In this document: piece after piece, positions 52,988-60,905 of the stretch
Layout of the letters: each line of letters opens with the position of its first letter
Position numbering within the stretch: position 1 is the first letter of the stretch
Assembly: GCF_028416595.1 (NCBI RefSeq)
Contig: NZ_JAMQKC010000002.1
Location: forward strand, 124,001-188,000
Reading direction: 5' to 3'
From: Aquibacillus salsiterrae
GTDB lineage: Bacteria; Bacillota; Bacilli; Bacillales; Amphibacillaceae
Length of the DNA: 64,000 nt
Made by a program: the position numbers and the translations under genes
Notes under the pieces: generated by a model
Told to the model about the DNA's origin: nothing
The model's input: only the letters and a program-made list of their open reading frames with translations
Databases searched by the model: none

Positions 52988-54115
52988 ATGGGCAAATTTA
53001 AGACACTAACGTTAGCAACAATAACTGCGGTAGCCATGACACTTGCAACTGCACCAGCAGTTTTTGCGAATGAAGATAGTAGTAATTCTAGTTTTTCTGA
53101 TGTTAAAGAAGGGGAATCCCATTACGAATCAATCACATTGTTAGCAGAAGCTGGTATTATAAAAGGATATCCTGACGATACCTTTAAGCCAAATAATCCA
53201 TTAAGTCGTGCCAATGCTGCTGTATTGTTTGCTAATGCATTAGGGCTTGCGCTCCCGGAAAAATCGGTAGTGGAAGACTACTTTGGGGATGTATCGGCAA
53301 CTCACACTTATGCAAGTGAAATTGCTGCGGTAGCTGAGGCTAAAATTTTCAAAGGGGCAAACGGTAATTTTCAAATTAATAGTCAATTGACTAGAGAAGC
53401 AATGGCCTCAACACTTGTCAATGCCTTTCAACTAGTAGATACAGGTGAAGAAATTGATGTGAATGTATCCAATGTATCTGAGACGCATAAAGCGAGTGTT
53501 AAGATATTAGCGCAGGCTGGGATCACTAACCAACTAGATGATTTTAAGCCGAAAGAGATTGTTACTCGCGGGCAATTTGCAACCTTCTTATATAAAGCGA
53601 TTATGTATCAGTTTGAAAGTGGCGGATTTATCGAATATGAAAAACCAATTGCGATTGCCGATGAAACAACAAAAGAAGCCGTAATCATTAATCTATTTGA
53701 AAACTATAATGAGGGTGACCTAACAACTGTTTCCGTTTTTGGTTATGACCAAAATGGTGAAGTTATTGCTACACCATTAGTCTCTGAACAAATAAATATC
53801 GTGGACGGTTTAGTCGAAGGTATTGTTGATGTATCAACATTTGAAAATGGGACGTATCTAGCTGAAGTTGCTTATGGTGATAATGTATACCAAGTTGAAT
53901 TTATTATTGATTTTACAGAAGTTGACGAGATAGTAGCATCAGTTAATGCTGCAACAACAGAGGAAGAGTTATTCCAGGCCTTATCGAATGACTATTTCTA
54001 TGATGTTGAAGAGGCACTCGTTGCGGATTATATGGCAGCAATTGCTAGTACTGAATTTAACTTGATTTATGATATTCAAACAGTTATCGATGAGATAAAC
54101 ATAAATAATCTTTAA
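52988..54115 (+). CDS. SLH-domain surface protein
   Basis: A 375-residue exported protein with signal peptide (about 1-28, ending PAVFANED). Three SLH modules (about 32-205) show LSRANAAVLFANALG, LTREAMASTLVNAFQ and VTRGQFATFLYKAI. The C-terminal 160 residues form an acidic domain of unknown type with strands like VIINLFENYNEGDLTTVSVF. It is probably an S-layer or wall-anchored structural protein. AAAAGGGG lies 10 bases before the ATG. The 52-bp tandem array lies about 110 bases upstream. A strong terminator follows. Confidence 0.85.
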   Translation: MGKFKTLTLATITAVAMTLATAPAVFANEDSSNSSFSDVKEGESHYESITLLAEAGIIKGYPDDTFKPNNPLSRANAAVLFANALGLALPEKSVVEDYFGDVSATHTYASEIAAVAEAKIFKGANGNFQINSQLTREAMASTLVNAFQLVDTGEEIDVNVSNVSETHKASVKILAQAGITNQLDDFKPKEIVTRGQFATFLYKAIMYQFESGGFIEYEKPIAIADETTKEAVIINLFENYNEGDLTTVSVFGYDQNGEVIATPLVSEQINIVDGLVEGIVDVSTFENGTYLAEVAYGDNVYQVEFIIDFTEVDEIVASVNAATTEEELFQALSNDYFYDVEEALVADYMAAIASTEFNLIYDIQTVIDEININNL

Positions 54116-54132
54116 CAATAACAGTAAATTTC

Positions 54133-54169
54133 AAAAAAATCAGGGATGCCTAGCATTCCTGATTTTTTT
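54133..54169 (+). terminator. terminator after the SLH gene
   Basis: A 17-bp stem (one G-U pair, A-rich left arm and T-rich right arm around TCAGGGATGC) has a 3-base loop. Confidence 0.9.
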
Positions 54170-54172
54170 GAA

Positions 54173-54325
54173 AAGATAAGAAAGTATTAAAAAATCCAAG
54201 AGCTGTCCACTCCGCTTCCTAGCCCCGAACAGGCATAAGTCAATCCCTTCTGTGGCAAAGACTGCCACGTCAGGTCTTGTCTTATGCCTGTCGGGGCTTA
54301 ACAAGGCGCCCTTTGCTTTTCTTAA
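54173..54325 (+). repeat. dispersed palindromic repeat, best-preserved copy
   Basis: The copy runs from AAGATAAGAAAGTATTAAAA to GCTTTTCTTA. AGCCCCGAACAGGCATAAG pairs with CTTATGCCTGTCGGGGCT around the inner hairpin GTGGCAAAGACTGCCAC, so nearly the whole element can fold as one hairpin. Confidence 0.9.
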
Positions 54326-54409
54326 CTTTACTGGTATTATTCTGTCACTTTAATAATGCTCTGCTTTTCCTAATCTAGCATCTAAGTTGTTGTTTTCGTC
54401 ATTTACTTT

Positions 54410-54892
54410 TTATCTAACAACAGTAGGGCTGAAATTCCTAATACATTCACTAGTGCGATACAACTGCATTTTTAAAACGTGAACAGTTTCTTTCATCAGT
54501 AATTGTTGTCCATTTTTAAAAATAACAACTGAATGATGACTTGATGATAGATTAGGCGGAATCTCTCGAATTGTGCCAATATGGTTAAAGAACAACCAAT
54601 GGCAATCCGGATGATTACCGGAATGGCTAGGGAATGCAAAGATACGTTTGACAAGATTAATTGGAATAGGGACTTTCTTTTTTAACCCTGTTATGTGTAT
54701 TACTGCATCTCTTCGTCCATCATAGGAAGCTCCAGAAGCAAGACATGACGATCTGATAATCTGTAGTGGGGTTTGCTTAACATAAAGTGTTTGGTCTTGT
54801 TCCCAGACAATTGTTTGATAATCGGTATGAAAACTAGGAATTAGGGTAATCGTAAGCTCATTTGCATCATACGTTTCTAATAGATTAATCAT
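54410..54892 (-). CDS. ComK-family competence regulator paralogue
   Basis: A 160-residue protein of the ComK family (the master activator of DNA uptake genes in Bacillus). The conserved segment TPLQIIRSSCLASGASYDGR aligns with the same region of Bacillus subtilis ComK; also seen are IFAFPSHS and the C-terminal YRTSECIRNF. Length is a little shorter than ComK (192). It may be ComK itself or one of the ComK-like paralogues common in Bacillaceae; a clear AAAA-N5-TTTT ComK-box pair upstream was not found. GGGAG lies before ATG 54892. It is a single-gene unit. Confidence 0.75.
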   Translation of the reverse strand: MINLLETYDANELTITLIPSFHTDYQTIVWEQDQTLYVKQTPLQIIRSSCLASGASYDGRRDAVIHITGLKKKVPIPINLVKRIFAFPSHSGNHPDCHWLFFNHIGTIREIPPNLSSSHHSVVIFKNGQQLLMKETVHVLKMQLYRTSECIRNFSPTVVR

Positions 54893-55380
54893 TATGTATA
54901 CTCCCTTAATAGATTAGTTACAAAAAAGACTTTGCTAAAATATTTGTGCTAAGGAGTAACAGAGTTAATCAAAGTGAAATTCCAAGGTGTCGTACATACC
55001 ATATATACATAATATTCCATTAGCAAAAAATGTCAATAGATTAAAGTGGTATAAATTAACAATTTTATAATTCTAGATAAAATTAAGCTTGAAATAAAAA
55101 TACAACAACCATCAATTACTATGGCGATGACAGTTTTCATTCTTTTGGCAACTTCCGATAACGGTATGGGATATTTAGCTCAGTGGTTGTTCGGTACATT
55201 CCGGTAGTCCTTCATCTCTAGTAGTCTCTGCTTCTATTATGGCATCTGTTTGGTCAGTCTGCTTGTTTGACCTGTTCACATATACATACATCAAGCTTGT
55301 AAATTGAAGTAGGAATAAACAAAAGGAAATCTTCATACGATTGGATATTTCATTCATTATAAAGGGAAATGGGGAATCTG
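54893..55380. other. intergenic region, about 490 bases
   Basis: AT-rich. It should hold the divergent promoters of the ComK-like and SLH-C39 genes. Several short frames occur (such as 55175-55357 on the minus strand) without ribosome binding sites. I see no repeat or structured RNA. Confidence 0.4.
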
Positions 55381-56580
55381 ATGAAAGCAATAAATATTAT
55401 TCCAATTACGTTAATGTTTTTTCTGGCGTTTAACCAGGAGATTGTGCAAGCAAAGTTAATTAAAAATGTTCCACATATCCAACAAAAGCCTGAGCTTCCA
55501 AGAGGATGTGAGGTGACAAGTTTTGCGATGATGCTCCAATACGCAGAAATAAATGTAAGTAAAATGACTTTGGCTGAAAAAATTAAGAAAGTACCTTTTT
55601 GGGATGATGGGTTTCGTGGTGACCCTAATCAAGGGTTTGTTGGAAATATGTACACTTTCTCCAAATCGGGATATGGTGTGTACAATGGTCCAATCTTTGA
55701 CTTAGGCAAGCAATATCTGCCTGACCGAATGCTAAACCTGACAATGGAACCAGTAGAAAAAATCTATGAAATGATTGATTTAGGCAGTCCTGTGTGGGTG
55801 ATTACAACGGTTTCGCTTGGTCCTTTACCTGATTGGAATTTTACCACGTGGAAAACAAAAAACGGTGAAGTGAAAATCACCTATAGTGAGCATAGTGTTG
55901 TTGTTACCGGATATAACGCTGACTATGTGTATGTTAATGATCCACTGTATGACAAGGCAAATCGAAAAGTTAACCGTGATTCGTTTGAAGCTGCCTGGGA
56001 ACAAATGGGGAGTCAGGCAGTTAGCTTTATCCCTAGTGATCAGAAGTACTTTTTTGATACGAGAGACCATTGGGCAAAGTCAGCTATTTCATACGTTTAT
56101 GCGAAAGGATATATGAGGGGGAAATCAGATTATTTGTTTGGTCCAGATGAAGCCGTAACCCGAGGACAGCTTGCAGCTACACTGGTTAACTATCTTCCAC
56201 AAGAAAAGCTTGAAAAGAAAACAGCAGTAAATTTCCAAGATATTAAAGGGCACTGGGCAGAAAATTCAATCAAACGATTGGCTTTGGCAGGTTATTTGCC
56301 ACCAGGTATAGATAGAAACTTCCGTCCCAATCAACCCGTGAGTCGAGCAGAATTTGCTGTAATTATTGACAAAGTATTGGAGCTTCAGGTTGCTTTATTT
56401 ATTCCATACCAAGATATTGCTCAAGATTTTTGGGCAAGTACAGCGATTCAGCGTGTTCGAACAGCTAACATTATGACAGGTACAGCCACCCAGTTCTATC
56501 CAAATCGAGACTTAAAGCGAGGAGAACTTGCCACTATCTTAAAACGGATGGACAGTTATGCAGAGATGAACGAAGAGTAG
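55381..56580 (+). CDS. secreted C39-like peptidase with three SLH modules
   Basis: A 399-residue exported protein. A signal peptide (about 1-24) leads into a papain-fold C39-family domain (about 28-220) with Cys 43 in GCEVTSFAMML, His in YSEHSVVVTGYN and Asp/Asn in YVNDPLYD. Three SLH modules follow (about 225-395; TRGQLAATLVNYL, VSRAEFAVIIDKVL, LKRGELATILKRM). It may trim or cross-link surface proteins or peptidoglycan-linked peptides. ATG 55381 with GGGG 6 bases upstream is preferred; ATG 55369 in the same frame lies inside that site. A hairpin follows the stop. Confidence 0.87.
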   Translation: MKAINIIPITLMFFLAFNQEIVQAKLIKNVPHIQQKPELPRGCEVTSFAMMLQYAEINVSKMTLAEKIKKVPFWDDGFRGDPNQGFVGNMYTFSKSGYGVYNGPIFDLGKQYLPDRMLNLTMEPVEKIYEMIDLGSPVWVITTVSLGPLPDWNFTTWKTKNGEVKITYSEHSVVVTGYNADYVYVNDPLYDKANRKVNRDSFEAAWEQMGSQAVSFIPSDQKYFFDTRDHWAKSAISYVYAKGYMRGKSDYLFGPDEAVTRGQLAATLVNYLPQEKLEKKTAVNFQDIKGHWAENSIKRLALAGYLPPGIDRNFRPNQPVSRAEFAVIIDKVLELQVALFIPYQDIAQDFWASTAIQRVRTANIMTGTATQFYPNRDLKRGELATILKRMDSYAEMNEE

Positions 56581-56589
56581 TTGAATGAA

Positions 56590-56612
56590 GCGGGAGGCGT
56601 ATTACCTCCCGC
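56590..56612 (+). terminator. hairpin after the SLH-C39 gene
   Basis: A perfect 8-bp GC-rich stem (GCGGGAGG with CCTCCCGC) has a 7-base loop; the T-run is missing. Confidence 0.6.
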
Positions 56613-56764
56613 ATATGGAAGAATAATTCCTCTGTTAACGTTTAATAGAGGGATTAAGGCAAAATGAGGTTTTGATCTAGTGCTAGAGAACTATTTTTGT
56701 TTATACGTGTCGAATTGACTAGAATTTAGTTCCTTTTGGTAAAATTTTCTGCTATTCTAGTAGT

Positions 56765-56837
56765 GGGTACAGCCAAAGAAATTTGGTGTCACAAAGCAAT
56801 AGGGGCTAAGGGTTTTCCTAGGCTAGCCTGCTGCCGT
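56765..56837 (+). ncRNA. GEMM-like (c-di-GMP-I type) riboswitch candidate
   Basis: The leader contains CCAAA-GAAA-TTTGG (56773-56786), a hairpin with a GAAA tetraloop, then ACAAAGC and AGGGGCTAAGG, a second stem GGCTA/TAGCC (56804-56808, 56824-56828), and a closing CTGCCG that can pair with GG(TA)CAG at 56766-56772. This order and the strings CAAAGC, GGGGCTAAGG and GCTGCCG recall the c-di-GMP-I riboswitch of Firmicutes. The usual GGCAAAC segment before the tetraloop hairpin is not recognisable, so a variant ligand or class is possible. The element ends 5 bases before AAAAGGAGG of the next gene. Confidence 0.55.
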
Positions 56838-56857
56838 TACTAAAAGGAGGAATAGTA

Positions 56858-57853
56858 ATGAAAAGAAAAATGCTAAAAGTATTTGTCGCATTTCTGGCTG
56901 TTATGTTGGCGTTTTCAACGCCCGTATTAGCCGCAAAGCCAGACGATGCAGGAAAGAAAGAGAAAGCGGAAAAAGTAGAAAAGGTACCTAAGCTGGAAAA
57001 AGTAGAAAAGGTAACAAAACCAATGAAGGCCGGCAAATCCGATAAGGAAAATGCTAAAAAAGGAAAGCCTGCTAAAAAAGAGAAAACATACAAAACAAAA
57101 AAGGTCGATAAGATTAAGAATAAACTAAAAGAAGATAGAATTACTAGACATTTAGATAAAGTGGAAGCTAAAGTAACTGAGGTAACAAAGGCTGCAGATG
57201 ACTATTTTGCTCGTGTAGCAGTGGAGACAATCGAACCAACACTAACTGCTACGGAAGCGGATGTACAAATCGAATTGGATCCAGCTGTTAATGAAACGCT
57301 AACAGAGACAGAGCTAAGTGTACAAGGTACGACTTTAGTAGACCAAGAGGAAGAAGAACCTACTACTGATTTAACAACTTCTGGGATAGAATTAATAGAC
57401 AACGAAACAGAAAATCAAGTAGCAACAGAAGAAGATACACAAGACGAAGCTGAAGCTACAGAAGATGATGAAGACGTGGTTGACAGTTTTATTGGTAAAC
57501 TTCGTAGCCAATTAAATTATTTATATGCTATTCAAATGCAATTGTCTAGGTACAGTCAATCAATGGAAGATACAGAATACGTTCAGGCATTACAAGCTAG
57601 AATTGATGGATTAGAAACTACAATTACTTCTGAAATTACTAGAATAAAAGAACAACAACAAGCGGTTGAAGTTGTTGTGCCAACAGATGTAGAAGCTAGT
57701 GAAACAGTTGTAGATGAAAATATAACCTCTGACTCGAATACAACAGCAGAAGCAGCAAATACTACATTAGAGTCAGAAGCAACACCCAATTCGTCTTCAA
57801 CAGATGAAATAAATTTACAATCATCAACATCAACAGATTCAGTTACTCCATAA
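56858..57853 (+). CDS. secreted Lys-rich/Glu-rich protein, unknown function
   Basis: A 331-residue exported protein with a signal peptide (about 1-27, ending VLAAKPDD). Residues about 28-110 are strongly basic and repetitive (KKEKAEKVEKVPKLEKVEKV), the middle is acidic (TEEDTQDEAEATEDDEDVVD), a helical stretch follows (about 205-265; SQLNYLYAIQMQLSRYSQSM), and the tail is Ser/Thr-rich and without SLH modules. I recognise no family. The basic and acidic blocks suggest a wall-polymer-binding or matrix protein. AAAAGGAGG lies 7 bases before the ATG, behind the riboswitch-like leader. Confidence 0.7.
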   Translation: MKRKMLKVFVAFLAVMLAFSTPVLAAKPDDAGKKEKAEKVEKVPKLEKVEKVTKPMKAGKSDKENAKKGKPAKKEKTYKTKKVDKIKNKLKEDRITRHLDKVEAKVTEVTKAADDYFARVAVETIEPTLTATEADVQIELDPAVNETLTETELSVQGTTLVDQEEEEPTTDLTTSGIELIDNETENQVATEEDTQDEAEATEDDEDVVDSFIGKLRSQLNYLYAIQMQLSRYSQSMEDTEYVQALQARIDGLETTITSEITRIKEQQQAVEVVVPTDVEASETVVDENITSDSNTTAEAANTTLESEATPNSSSTDEINLQSSTSTDSVTP

Positions 57854-57866
57854 CATTCATAATCTG

Positions 57867-57899
57867 AAAACAGCCTGGTTAAGCCCTGGCTGTTTTTTT
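57867..57899 (+). terminator. terminator after the secreted Lys-rich gene
   Basis: A perfect 9-bp stem (AAAACAGCC with GGCTGTTTT) is followed by a T-run. Confidence 0.85.
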
Positions 57900-57900
57900 A

Positions 57901-57950
57901 CAAGAAAAAAAGTATAAAAAAAGAGCTGTCTAGCAAGGCGCAACTTGCAC
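57901..57950 (+). repeat. dispersed palindromic repeat, truncated copy
   Basis: CAAGAAAAAAAGTATAAAAA and AGAGCTGTCTAGCAAGGCGC join the left end to part of the right arm. Confidence 0.55.
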
Positions 57951-57968
57951 TAGTCCTCAAACAAAAAA

Positions 57969-57997
57969 GAGTTGCTCCTTTTTAAAGGGAGCAACTC
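57969..57997 (-). terminator. terminator of the SsuABC-type operon
   Basis: A 10-bp stem (GAGTTGCTCC with GGAGCAACTC) continues on the minus strand into TTTTTT, 14 bases beyond the last stop. Confidence 0.85.
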
Positions 57998-58011
57998 GCA
58001 AAGTCAAGCAA

Positions 58012-59028
58012 TTAGTCAATAAACTGTGTATCAATCAAGTCTTCGAAGTCAGGCTTTTCTTTTAAAAATTCTAAGTCGTAAGAAGAGTCACCAAATGCTT
58101 GAATAGCTTCTTCATCTACTTCATATGTGAATCCAATATTTTCCCACGAGCCATCAATTACTTCTTTACTTAATTCTTGGTTTGTAATTTCTTTAATATC
58201 ATTAATCGCAATGGCTTTTGCTTCTTCAGGATTTTCGTTAATGAAGTCTGTAGCATCTTTGTGTGCATCAACAATATTTTGAATTAATTCAGGGTTTTCT
58301 TCAATTAAAGAACCAGAAGTTACTAAAACGGATGCTGGTAGTGTTTTACCAAACGACACTTCATCAGCCGGAATAATGACCTTTGCGCCAGTTTTTTGTT
58401 GTAAAACTGAAGCCCATGGTTCAGGTGCAACAGCAACATCAACTTTTCCAGTTTCAAACATTGCTTGATAGGTAGCTGGTTTACCTGTTTGGTGAATCAT
58501 TGTTCCATTAATACGTTTAGAGGTGATACCAAGCTCTTTCATATATGTTTCAAATTGTACATCGTGCGTACAACCAACACGTGGTGTAATGAATGTTTTG
58601 CTTGCAATGTCTTCTACTGTCTCAATACCACTACCATCTCTTGCAAGAACTACTGTACCACCAGTTGACCCAGCTGCGATAATCTTAACATCTGCGCCAT
58701 TTGTATAGTTGTTCATAGCAGGTCCGGGTCCAACTAATCCCGCTTCAATTTCCCCTGTTTTTAATGCATCCATAAATGATGCACCATCTGGGAATGTTTG
58801 ATACTTAATCTTAATATTGTCACCTAAACGATCTTCATAATATCCTTCTGATTTTGCGACCATTGCCGGAACGTGGTTAATATTCGGGAAGTATCCGATT
58901 GTAATTTCTTTTGTTTCCTCTGCTGAAGAATCTGACGATGAACCAGAAGAAGCATCTGAAGATCCACAGCCAACAAGTAATAATGCGAAAGTTAGCATCA
59001 TAGCCAACGTAAATAAGATTTTTTTCAT
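58012..59028 (-). CDS. SsuA/TauA-type substrate-binding lipoprotein
   Basis: A 338-residue lipoprotein (signal peptide with lipobox LLVGC, cysteine 21, then a Ser-rich linker). The mature part is of the NMT1/SsuA type: IGYFPNINHVPAMVAKSEGY, GLVGPGPAMNNY, and APEPWASVLQ. Members bind aliphatic sulfonates, taurine, nitrate or thiamine precursors. No desulfonating enzyme is encoded nearby, so the ligand is open. It is the last gene of a three-gene operon on the minus strand (ATPase, permease, binding protein), 60 bases after the permease, so it may also be read separately. Confidence 0.85.
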   Translation of the reverse strand: MKKILFTLAMMLTFALLLVGCGSSDASSGSSSDSSAEETKEITIGYFPNINHVPAMVAKSEGYYEDRLGDNIKIKYQTFPDGASFMDALKTGEIEAGLVGPGPAMNNYTNGADVKIIAAGSTGGTVVLARDGSGIETVEDIASKTFITPRVGCTHDVQFETYMKELGITSKRINGTMIHQTGKPATYQAMFETGKVDVAVAPEPWASVLQQKTGAKVIIPADEVSFGKTLPASVLVTSGSLIEENPELIQNIVDAHKDATDFINENPEEAKAIAINDIKEITNQELSKEVIDGSWENIGFTYEVDEEAIQAFGDSSYDLEFLKEKPDFEDLIDTQFID

Positions 59029-59088
59029 TTTGTTTTCCCCCTAAATAAATTACATGTCTTTGATAGACAATGTCTGTTTAAACTATAA

Positions 59089-59844
59089 TTAACTACTTAA
59101 TCCCCAGCGTTTAGCAACAGATTTTTCAATTCGCTGGAAAATAAGTTGATCAACAATTGCCCCAATTGCCCCAATTATTATCATGACACCTATCACCATG
59201 CTCATGTCACCAAAATCTGATGCATAACGAAGCGTATAACCCAAACCGGGGCCTGTAGTAAGTAGTTCCCCAGCAATTAAGGCACGCCAAGCAAATGCCC
59301 ATGCAAGTCTAGATCCTGTTACGAAATAAGGAATCGAAGCTGGAAAAACCACACGAATAAACAGGTCCAGACCTTTTGCCCCCATTGTTTGTGCTGCCCT
59401 GATATACAAAGGTGGGACGTTCTTTATACCAGTTCGAACGTTAAGAGCCATTACAAATGTTCCACCTAGCACAACAACGAAAATGACCGCTTTATCATTT
59501 AAGCCAAACCACATCATTGCAAGTGGCAGCCAAACGATACTAGGAACGCTTTGAAAGGCAAGTAAGGATGAGCCAATTGTGTCATCAGCTGTTTTTGATT
59601 TAGCGATTAAAACACCTATACTCGTGCCAAGAATTAATGCTATTGCTAACCCGACTGCAAGGCGCCTAAAACTTGCCAATAAATCATATAGTAACGTCAT
59701 ATTTTCAATTCCGGAATATAAGGAAACAATTACTTTTGAAGGTGCAGGCAAAATAATTTCTGTCCACAGACCTAGTCTTGCACCAAGTTCCCATAAGCTA
59801 AGGATAATACCAAAAAAGATTATTCGTTTAAACACTGGTTTCAT
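59089..59844 (-). CDS. SsuC/TauC-type ABC permease
   Basis: A 251-residue inner-membrane subunit with six predicted segments. The cytoplasmic EAA-like loop is YIRAAQTMGAKGLDLFIRV. The pattern (MMWFGLNDKAVIFVVVLGG, then FAWRALIAGELLT) is typical of the nitrate/sulfonate/taurine permeases. Its ATG 59844 lies inside the end of the ATPase gene (17-base overlap) with GAGGAA upstream, so both are coupled. It forms the channel for the binding protein encoded after it. Confidence 0.88.
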   Translation of the reverse strand: MKPVFKRIIFFGIILSLWELGARLGLWTEIILPAPSKVIVSLYSGIENMTLLYDLLASFRRLAVGLAIALILGTSIGVLIAKSKTADDTIGSSLLAFQSVPSIVWLPLAMMWFGLNDKAVIFVVVLGGTFVMALNVRTGIKNVPPLYIRAAQTMGAKGLDLFIRVVFPASIPYFVTGSRLAWAFAWRALIAGELLTTGPGLGYTLRYASDFGDMSMVIGVMIIIGAIGAIVDQLIFQRIEKSVAKRWGLSS

Positions 59845-60616
59845 GATTTAATTCCTCGCTTACAACTTTGTCAATTTCCTTTTTTAAATACCCCATGACG
59901 TGCTCTTCAATTTCAATCATTTTATCCTTATGTTCACTCCTGGGTCGTGGTATGTCTACTTTAATATCTGTTAAGACGGTCCCTGGCCTAGTGCCCATGA
60001 CGATAATGCGGTCGGATAGTTTGATAGATTCAGAGATACTATGGGTGACAAAAAGGACAGTCTTTTTCGTTTCCGTCCATATATCTTCTAGCTGATCATG
60101 TAACCTTGTACGTGTTTGTTCATCTAAGGCACCAAACGGTTCATCCATAAGCAAAATATCTGGATCCATAGCCAATGCTCGAGCAATTGCAACTCGTTGC
60201 TGCATTCCACCAGATAATTCATGTGGATAATGCTCTAAATAATTACTTAACTGAACCATCTTAAGGTACTTTTTTGCTTGGTCTGTAGCTTCTTTTTTAG
60301 ACATTTCCTTTTTTAATGGAAACATGACATTTTCAAGTACATTAATCCAAGGAAAAAGCGCTGCTTGTTGGAAGACCATACCTCTGTCCTTACCAGGCTT
60401 CGTTATTTTAGTTCCATCAACAATGATCTCACCGCTAGTCACGTCTGTTAAGCCAGCTACAATCGATAACAACGTAGATTTTCCACAACCGGATGGTCCT
60501 AAAATCGATACAAACTCGCCTTTTTCAATAGCTAAGTTTATGTCTTTAAGCACAGTAGACGGATTTCCATTTTTATCTGTAAATTGCTTATTCAATTGAT
60601 TTATCGAAATAAACAT
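59828..60616 (-). CDS. SsuB/TauB-type ABC ATPase
   Basis: A 262-residue ATP-binding subunit. Walker A is GPSGCGKST (residues 40-48), the Q-loop follows in VFQQAALFPW, the signature is LSGGMQQR, Walker B is ILLMDEPFGALD, and the H-loop is FVTHSI. It powers import through the adjacent permease. ATG 60616 with AGGTG 8 bases upstream is preferred; the frame stays open to 60649. It is the first gene of the operon. I saw no SAM riboswitch or T-box in the 290-base gap before it. Confidence 0.92.
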   Translation of the reverse strand: MFISINQLNKQFTDKNGNPSTVLKDINLAIEKGEFVSILGPSGCGKSTLLSIVAGLTDVTSGEIIVDGTKITKPGKDRGMVFQQAALFPWINVLENVMFPLKKEMSKKEATDQAKKYLKMVQLSNYLEHYPHELSGGMQQRVAIARALAMDPDILLMDEPFGALDEQTRTRLHDQLEDIWTETKKTVLFVTHSISESIKLSDRIIVMGTRPGTVLTDIKVDIPRPRSEHKDKMIEIEEHVMGYLKKEIDKVVSEELNHETSV

Positions 60617-60905
60617 TTGCTTCTCACCTAATCTCATAATTCTTATCATTTTAATCGGAATTAACTATTTGAATGATATATATATTTAGCGAATTTGTCA
60701 ATATGATTGCACTATTTTGGGTAAATATAGATTAAGGGACAATATAAAAGGTATGCCATAATTATCGCGGTATTGTTTATCCGTGCTTTTTTCAGCTATT
60801 ACGAAGCAACATGACAAATGTCATATTGAAATCCTGACAAATATGTCTTTAATGAAACACTAAAAAAAATTAATATTAAGTTATTCAATTACGAGGAGGC
60901 TGTTT

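Noticed and set aside
55175-55357. 60-residue minus-strand membrane peptide
   Set aside because: It has one hydrophobic stretch, but no ribosome binding site precedes any of its start codons and it lies in a promoter gap.
60617-60905. SAM riboswitch or T-box before the SsuABC-type operon
   Set aside because: No conserved core or terminator/antiterminator pair was found in the gap.
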